A DNA stretch of 64,000 bases from Rhipicephalus microplus (taxonomy: Eukaryota; Arthropoda; Arachnida; Ixodida; Ixodidae), in assembly GCF_043290135.1 (NCBI RefSeq), contig NC_134705.1, forward strand, positions 56,521,271 to 56,585,270. Direction: 5' to 3'. The notes below the pieces were generated by a model. The model saw only the letters and a program-made list of their open reading frames with translations, was not told where the DNA came from and did not search any database. Both the position numbers and the translations under genes were made by a program. How positions within the stretch are numbered: the first letter of the stretch is position 1; each line of letters starts with the position of its first letter. Below are positions 58,290 through 64,000 of the stretch, in pieces.

Positions 58290-61200
58290 AAACAAACAAT
58301 AAGCATAATAAACATACTAGCATAATAAATAACTAGTAATGAACATGCAAAAGTTCAAACACACATCGCTGTGTGCTTTACACATAAAATGCATATCATT
58401 AAGATCAACAAAAGCTGAATTATGGCAATTAGTGAAGAGAGTTAGGTGAAGTGGCAAAAGATTGGATAGAATTTGTTTTTATTATTTGTTCGACAATGTA
58501 GGACATACCAGGTTTTTTTTGTGACGTCACTGAACGTGCTTGAGTTTGACGTTAGCCGTGACAGGTGCTCTAGAAAACGCAAGCTACTTGTTGTTTCTAT
58601 CAAAATTTCTTTTTTATATTGTATTGTATACTACCTGTGCTGAGGTAAAATCTAGATGTTCAAATATACAAACAGTTTGTGCATCGATTGGAGCATCTAA
58701 ACTTGTTCGAAAAGCTTTTTTTGCAACATTATTAAATGCTGATGTTTGAGCTGCTTGTGCTGCCCTTAAGAGAAGACAGTCGTTGATGTGGAAAAGAAAA
58801 ACATATTTATAAATTAAGAGCTTCACTATTAATGGCAACAAGACGCATAATCTTACTAGTATACCTGTCTCTCGAGCAATATTGTTGGCGATAATGTTCA
58901 CATGTTTGTTTCATAACATGTCTTCCTGAAAAATGACACCTAAACTCTTGACTGAAGGCACTACTTACATCATGGAGCTTTCTTTTCGAGACACCCATGC
59001 AAGATTTCTTTTTTGTTCTTAGGTTTAGGAAGCACGCCATTTGTTTTGATTGCATTACTAGTTAGGGAGTTCGACAGAATTCATTTGTTTACTTGTTATA
59101 GAATATTACTCTTAGTATTGATTAGCTCTGAAACTTTTCTGGAAGTCATAAATAAACTGGTGTCACCCGCATATATGACTGATTGCGCTGCATTGTTGAT
59201 TTTTGCTTAATCGTTCTTATAAATGTTAAAAAATAGTGGTCCTTGTATGGTTTCTTGCTGAACAACAGCACGTTCTGGTAACTTTTTTGGATATTGATTG
59301 CCTATACGAACAGTTTCATAGCTATAGTGCAGATAACTGTTGTTGAAATTCAGTTTCACAAAACATTTTTATCTTGCTACTGCAAATTAGTGATGACGGT
59401 ATTGCGTCATTTTTAAACGTATGTTTCGACATACTTTATGGTTTTTGAATTTCACTTTCGTGTCCTCTCATTCGAAATCAGAAAAAAATGTATTTTTGTT
59501 CTATTTTACCTGAGAAAATTTATAAGTGGGTGGACCTAAGTCATGCAGGGGTGATGTGCCCTTAGTCCCTTTAACCTAGACAATCTTCGTTTTTTTCTGA
59601 ATATAGAGCGCATGAATGATAGAATAAGATAGGTCCTTTACCATCTGATTTGATAAGATGGGTCCAGCGAATAAGATGGGTCCTTCCCCTTTTAAGAATA
59701 GGAATAATGACAGCTTCTTTCCCGGTAAAAAGGATCTCACTGAAAAACCAAACGGCATTATACAAAGAAAAGAGAGCTTTTTGGGTTTCGAGAAGCAGAC
59801 GTTTGAGCATTTCGTATAACATACGGTCGAAGCGTGGGGCGGTTTTGATACAGCAGTTTGATGATGCTTGTAACTCTGCTAAGACGAAATTTCATTGTAT
59901 GCCTCATTGTTTGTGAATTTACGTTCTATTTTCTGTTTTTCTGTTTTTTGTTTTGTATCGTTGGAACGCTGGACTGTAATGGGATGAGCTGGAGACCTGT
60001 CCGAAGTGTGCACCGAGCAAGTTCGCTTGGTCTTCCAAACCATTGCCTTGTAAGTTTACTAGAGCAAGAGGATGTGGTTTGGGTTCTACTATCCGACCGA
60101 CCATGCTACATACTCCTGCTTCATGTGTATATGAGTTTATTCCAGATAAAAACTGTGCCAGCTCTCCCTCCTGGCCTGTCAAAAGGTTCTTTTGGCTTGG
60201 GACTTGATGTTTTTTTATTTAACAGATTTTCGGCCGTCGGTGAGTCTCGATGCAGACTCAATGCTTTGTTTTGTTGTTTGCGAGCATTGCGGCACTCACC
60301 ATTCCACCAGAGGACTCGTGGTTTTCCGCCTAGTTCGTATCTTTGAAGAATGCACTTAGCTGCCGCTTCAATACCAAAAGAAGTAAAGTATCGTACAGCT
60401 GCATCTAAGCTAGAGCCGCTTATGTCAGTCCTACTTAAGCTAGCAGCCCTGTAAAACTGGTCCCAATCTGTTTTTCTATCAGCTATTTCTGAACCAATGG
60501 AGGACTTTCATTTCGTACTGCTGAGCTCACAACAACAGGATAGTGGGCACATTGAAAAAGATTATTATTGACTTTCCAGGGAAGTTGGGCGTTGTTAAGC
60601 GCGTAAGCTAATGCCCTGCCTGATAGGAGCTTAATGTTCACTGTTAATTCCTGTAGAGTATCTGGATGTTGGTTCACATGAAGTAAACTGCTTAGCTTTT
60701 TCCATGTGACATCGGTTCGCACTATACAGGAAGCCGGTTTGAAAAAACTGTGTGCTGCCCATAATTTTATTCCGGAATTTTTAAAACGTGGCTAAATCTG
60801 CTGCGTCTTTTGTGCTTAAGAACATTTTAAAAGAGCGCCTTCTTGCTTCATTACTTTAAACGCAATTTTTCGTGGTTTTCTTGCTTTTCTGGATTTTTGG
60901 TTTTACGCGTAAGTGACTTCGCACAAGCAATTTTAAAAGCTGATAAAACAACTCGTATGCTTTATCAAAGTCTGTTTTGTTGTACATACTGTGCCAGCAC
61001 GGAATTTATCATGTTAACATCTTCAAATGTGTAGTGCTGATCTATGAAGGGATGCAAGGGCAACATAGATAAATTGAAAATAAGAAATATAGGCAGTGTT
61101 CTCTGACCTGAGCCGTGACGACACCCGATTCAACGTTTTGTGCATCAATAATTGTTACGCAAACGTCGAGCAGAGCTTCAAAGTTATATTGAATATGAGT

Positions 61201-61330
61201 GGGTGTGGAATCGATATTAGAGCATGCATTTTATTCAAACACCCGTAGTGCACGTGTGCAAGGTGAGCTGTCATGCAATATGTTTATGTCTATATCACCA
61301 CGCAGAACTACAGGTTTTCCCGCTCACTTT
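58290..61330 (-). pseudogene. decayed LINE: endonuclease to RT C-terminus
   Basis: Minus strand from about 61,310: VVLRGDIDINILHDS (endonuclease GDxN block); YELGGKPRVLWWNGECRNAR near 60,320 (EN-RT linker); QKALFSLYNAVWF and AVIIPILKRG near 59,750-59,690; and QGPLFFNIYKND with VIYAGDTSLF near 59,240-59,170 (RT motifs B and C, with Asp changed to Gly). The thumb follows, GVIFQ and then LVRLCVLLPLIVKLLIYKY near 58,850. The 3' UTR is rich in ataataaac. Many frameshifts. It is 5'-truncated near the 21-bp repeats at 61,340. Confidence 0.65.
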
Positions 61331-61339
61331 TATCCAAGT

Positions 61340-61490
61340 GCCAGCCTAAATAATCTGCACGCCATTGAAATAATCTGAACGCCGAGCTATTCATTCCATG
61401 TGCCAAACATTTAATCCAAGCACCAACATATTTAATCGAAGCGCCAATGACTTTAATTCAGGTGCCAGTCAGTTTAATCCATGCACAAAA
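61340..61490 (+). repeat. 21-bp minisatellite (7-residue repeat)
   Basis: Clear units tttaatccaagcaccaacat, tttaatcgaagcgccaatga, tttaattcaggtgccagtca and tttaatccatgcac, preceded by more diverged ones. In frame they read FNPSTNI, FNRSAND, FNSGASQ, FNPCT. Short and probably not a protein gene. Confidence 0.65.
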
Positions 61491-62323
61491 ACCAGAATAC
61501 CGGGCGTAAAAACAGCAGTGCAATTGAAATGCAGTTCCTACAGTATAAAAGGTAATAGTCGGAAGGTAAAATCAATCATTAATATTTGTATTCGCCGATA
61601 GTATTCTTGAAAAAAATTAGTGCCGTGGTTCGCTTAAGCCATGTTTAGAGTACTTATACTTTGTTATACGCAAGTTTGTATAATGAGTGCTTGGCCCAGG
61701 TGAAATAAATTTATTGAAAACGAAAAAAAACGCAGGAACATATTACTGAATATTTTACATTGCAATAAAATTCCGTATCCGTGACTGAAGCTCATAATTG
61801 GCTTTGGTACACACTACAACATTACATGACCAGGACAGGTCATGTAATGCGAACAACACACTATGTTTATTGGGGTGCCGGAACGCATACTAACAGATTA
61901 AAAGCATGGTCGCGGGCAGTGATGGGTCAAAGACAGCTACATAATCAAGAAATCAGGAAGCCGTCGCGCGACACGCACTGTGAATTAGAGATAATTCCAA
62001 TATGTTTTTTTTTTCTGTAGTGAACATAAAACGTAAACTAATCATTCTGATGTGGCAATAGAAGTTTTATTTTACATTATTGTATGCTCCTCTTTTTTTT
62101 AAACAAAGTTAAATGTCTCCAATGATACCAACAGTACTGATTGTTCGTTTAGCTTGTTAGTTTTGTGACGTACTTGACGAATGCAATGAAACGAACTAAA
62201 ACGAAACAAAATGATAATAACACGCAACTAACCTTGGGCCTAGCTTTCTTTTTTTTTGAGTACGTGTTTTTTTTTTGCGTGGCATTATGCCTCTCATCGC
62301 ACATTGGAAGCTTGCGGATTCAG

Positions 62324-62326
<3 letters not shown>
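61491..62326. other. no recognisable gene
   Basis: A near-perfect small inverted repeat (attacatgacc / ggtcatgtaat, 61,813-61,840) is the only structure seen. Confidence 0.3.
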
Positions 62327-62402
<76 letters not shown>

Positions 62403-62406
62403 TATA
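62327..62406. repeat. (TA)n microsatellite
   Basis: About 40 TA units with one interruption, forming the left border of the hairpin element. Confidence 0.95.
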
Positions 62407-62448
62407 GTGGGAGTAATAATTCAATGCGCCAGTTAGTCTTCGTGAAAG

Positions 62449-62650
62449 TATGGGATATGGCACAACGGGAGTGTTGTCAACAAGGAGAAATATATTATTT
62501 CCCAACAGTTTCGGGAGGGGGCCTCCCTTCATCAAGGGATGAGAGAGTATATAACTTATCCCCTGATGAAGGGAGGTCCCCTCCCGAAACTGTTGGGAAA
62601 TATATATAGTTATCCTTGTTGACAACGCTCCCGTTGTGCCATATCCCATA
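62449..62650. repeat. long inverted repeat (hairpin), arms about 92 nt
   Basis: Left arm 62,449-62,540 and right arm 62,558-62,650 are near-perfect reverse complements around a 17-nt loop. The outer ends are tatgggatatggcacaacgg. The right arm contains CTGATGA (62,563-62,569), a GC-rich stem-loop, then GAAAC (62,586-62,590), the spacing of a hammerhead ribozyme core. One extra A sits before the stem, and I could not build convincing stems I and III. TA microsatellites flank the hairpin. It resembles the ends of Penelope-like or other folded elements, but the class is not proven. Confidence 0.65.

Positions 62651-62652
<2 letters not shown>

Positions 62653-62686
<34 letters not shown>
62653..62686. 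repeat. (TA)n microsatellite
   Basis: About 17 TA units directly after the hairpin. Confidence 0.95.
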
Positions 62687-62689
<3 letters not shown>

Positions 62690-62858
62690 AAAAAAAGTGT
62701 GTACCTAAGGGTACACACTAAGGGTACGCTCGTTTTTCCGTGTTTTGACACAATAATAATGAGATATAACAGACAATAATGCCAAAGAATGTATAGGGGA
62801 AGTTATTAGAACAAATGGAATGTAAATAAGAAGAAAGAAATGAGGGTGAAAAATAACC

Positions 62859-62930
62859 AGCCGTGAGCAGGAATCGAACCTACGACCTTCGAATAACGCG
62901 TTCGATGCTCTAACCACTGAGCTATCACAC
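62859..62930 (-). repeat. tRNA-like SINE head
   Basis: The minus strand has a good A box within tagctcagtggttagagc, an anticodon-like arm (tcgaa/ttcga) and a good B box, ggttcgattcc, with a paired T stem. The base before the anticodon is not U and the acceptor stem is mostly unpaired, since its 5' side has merged into the GT microsatellite. It is therefore a tRNA-derived element, not a functional tRNA gene. Different from the SINE at 52,854. Confidence 0.6.
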
Positions 62931-62941
62931 ACACACACACA

Positions 62942-62943
<2 letters not shown>

Positions 62944-63020
<77 letters not shown>
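62944..63020. repeat. (AT)n-(GT)n microsatellite
   Basis: About 26 AT units followed by about 12 GT units, adjoining the tRNA-like head (CA repeats at 62,926-62,941). Confidence 0.95.
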
Positions 63021-63124
63021 ACACATACAACATACAAACATATACATATACAGGAAAACAATAGTGATTACTACTAATTATTCTAGAAATGCGACATAGG
63101 CACAGGTTAGTGTGAGACGGATGT

Positions 63125-63860
63125 TCACAAGTCATCTTCACGCAAAGCAGCAGGCACGAAAGAAAAATTGTGCCGATCAAAGGCCACGCAGTCCACGCGC
63201 TGTATTTGTTGCATGGAGTGGCGAGCCGCATCCAGCAGCAAAGAACGCCTGTGCTCCTTCTTCGTCATGCCTTGCGGTGTCAGTAAAACTAAATTACGAC
63301 GTTCGCTCAGGTAGGCCTTCACATGTGACTTGAATGTCGAGAAGGCTTCTTCTATAGCGTTAAAAAAAGGACTGTACGCTGGCAGGCACTTAATAGAGTG
63401 CATGGAGTTAGCCAAAGCTGCCTGTTATGCTCGAGCGTGAGCAGGGGCATTATCAAAAAAGAATACAGCTTCGGCATTTGGCTCATCACGTTCTACGCGG
63501 GCCGAAACATCACTGAGGAAGTCATTAAAAACAACCCAATGAACTTTGTCCACCACAGTCCAGTGAATACCTCCATTTGCGGACATGCATGCTCTAATGT
63601 TCAAGTTCACTCCCTTTGTCGTTGGGGTCATGTCCACAGCTGGTTGTCCTTTAGCTGCCCTGCCGAAGTTCCTGGAACACCAGATATTGAAGTTAGTCTC
63701 ATCCAAATAGAAGCAGCATACACGCGGTCCATCAGACTGCAGCCATTGGGCGTACAGCATGCGGCTGTGCTTGATATCGTCACGGTTGCGATCTGTGGGC
63801 CTCTGCGTCACTAGCTTCATCGAGTAGCAGTGGGCATCCAGCAAGCGGTCGACTGTGCTG
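63125..63860 (-). pseudogene. Tc1/mariner-type (IS630-like) transposase, truncated
   Basis: One minus-strand frame from 63,860 to 63,125. STVDRLL (end of an N-terminal DNA-binding helix region) leads to FYLDETNFNIW (first catalytic Asp, about 63,703) and FFFDNAPAHA (second, about 63,454). CLPAYSPFFNAIEEAFS supplies the Glu about 33 residues later. The DDE-3 layout cuts and pastes the element via its terminal repeats. A single in-frame TAA (about 63,423) separates the second Asp from the Glu. The N-terminus is lost because a SINE begins at 63,861. No terminal inverted repeat was found. Confidence 0.8.
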
Positions 63861-64000
63861 ATCGATTGATTTGTGGGGCTTAACGTCCCAAAACCACCAT
63901 ATGATTATGAGAGACGCTATAGTGAAGGGCTCCGAAAATTTTGACCAGCTGGGGTTCTTTATCGTGCACCCAAATCTGAGCACACTGGCCTACGACATTT
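63861..64000 (-). repeat. tRNA-derived SINE, cut by window end
   Basis: Body of the same SINE as at 52,854 (ttgatttgtgg, catatgattatgagagacgc, cacccaaatctgagcacac). It interrupts the transposase frame. The tRNA-like head would lie beyond 64,000. Confidence 0.85.

Noticed and set aside
62859..62930. functional tRNA gene
   Set aside because: Acceptor stem does not pair and the base before the anticodon is not U.
62165..63061. Ile/Tyr-repeat frames
   Set aside because: They are translations of (AT)n and (GT)n arrays.

Overview
The window looks like intergenic or intronic DNA from a large, transposon-laden arthropod genome, most likely a hard tick (Ixodidae). This is inferred from the element repertoire: several CR1/L2-like and I-clade LINEs, Gypsy-type LTRs, a decayed Bel/Pao element, a tRNA-derived SINE in several copies, a short MITE, a Tc1/mariner-like transposase, long (AT)n/(GT)n arrays, and a possible exon resembling tick lipocalins. 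There are no operons, rRNAs or bacterial gene signals. I see no complete host gene.

Layout. 1-2,730: a SINE and the first copy of an unclassified 2.2-kb repeat (called repeat A here). 5.76-11.77 kb: decayed CR1-like LINE sequence broken up by a 1.24-kb solo LTR, an (AT)n tract and a minus-strand LINE tail. 12.2-20.2 kb: a CR1/L2-like LINE with 288-bp 5' monomers, an ORF1 carrying a 2A-type DVELNPGP motif, and ORF2 (endonuclease plus reverse transcriptase). It is split inside ORF1 by a young LTR-gag-LTR element with a GCCT target duplication. 21.45-26.58 kb: a nearly complete I-clade LINE flanked by a 14-bp target duplication. 29.9-33.2 kb: the second, inverted copy of repeat A, with a solo LTR of the same family as the one at 7.6 kb inserted in it. 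35.3-40.3 kb: a CR1-like LINE whose ORF1 carries an SGNH-esterase domain. 41-43 kb: two host-gene-like candidates on the minus strand. 43.8-44.5 kb: a 54-bp minisatellite encoding an 18-residue repeat. 44.7 kb: a solo LTR. 46.6-50.8 kb: a decayed Bel/Pao element. 51.1-61.3 kb: LINE fragments, SINE copies and a MITE. 62.3-64 kb: microsatellites, a long hairpin, a tRNA-like SINE head, and a transposase gene cut by a SINE.

How it fits together. The sequence reads as a layered record of insertions. Repeat A and the esterase-type LINEs are old. They were hit by one LTR family on the minus strand. The 2A LINE was hit by an LTR-gag-LTR element whose two LTRs differ by about 2% (hand count). The I-clade LINE is broken largely by premature TGA codons, and the transposase frame was cut by a SINE. 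The most interesting items are the 2A-bearing LINE ORF1, the 54-bp coding-type minisatellite, the unclassified repeat A, the hairpin with a hammerhead-like string, and the few host-exon candidates. All alignments were done by eye, so boundaries of decayed elements are approximate.
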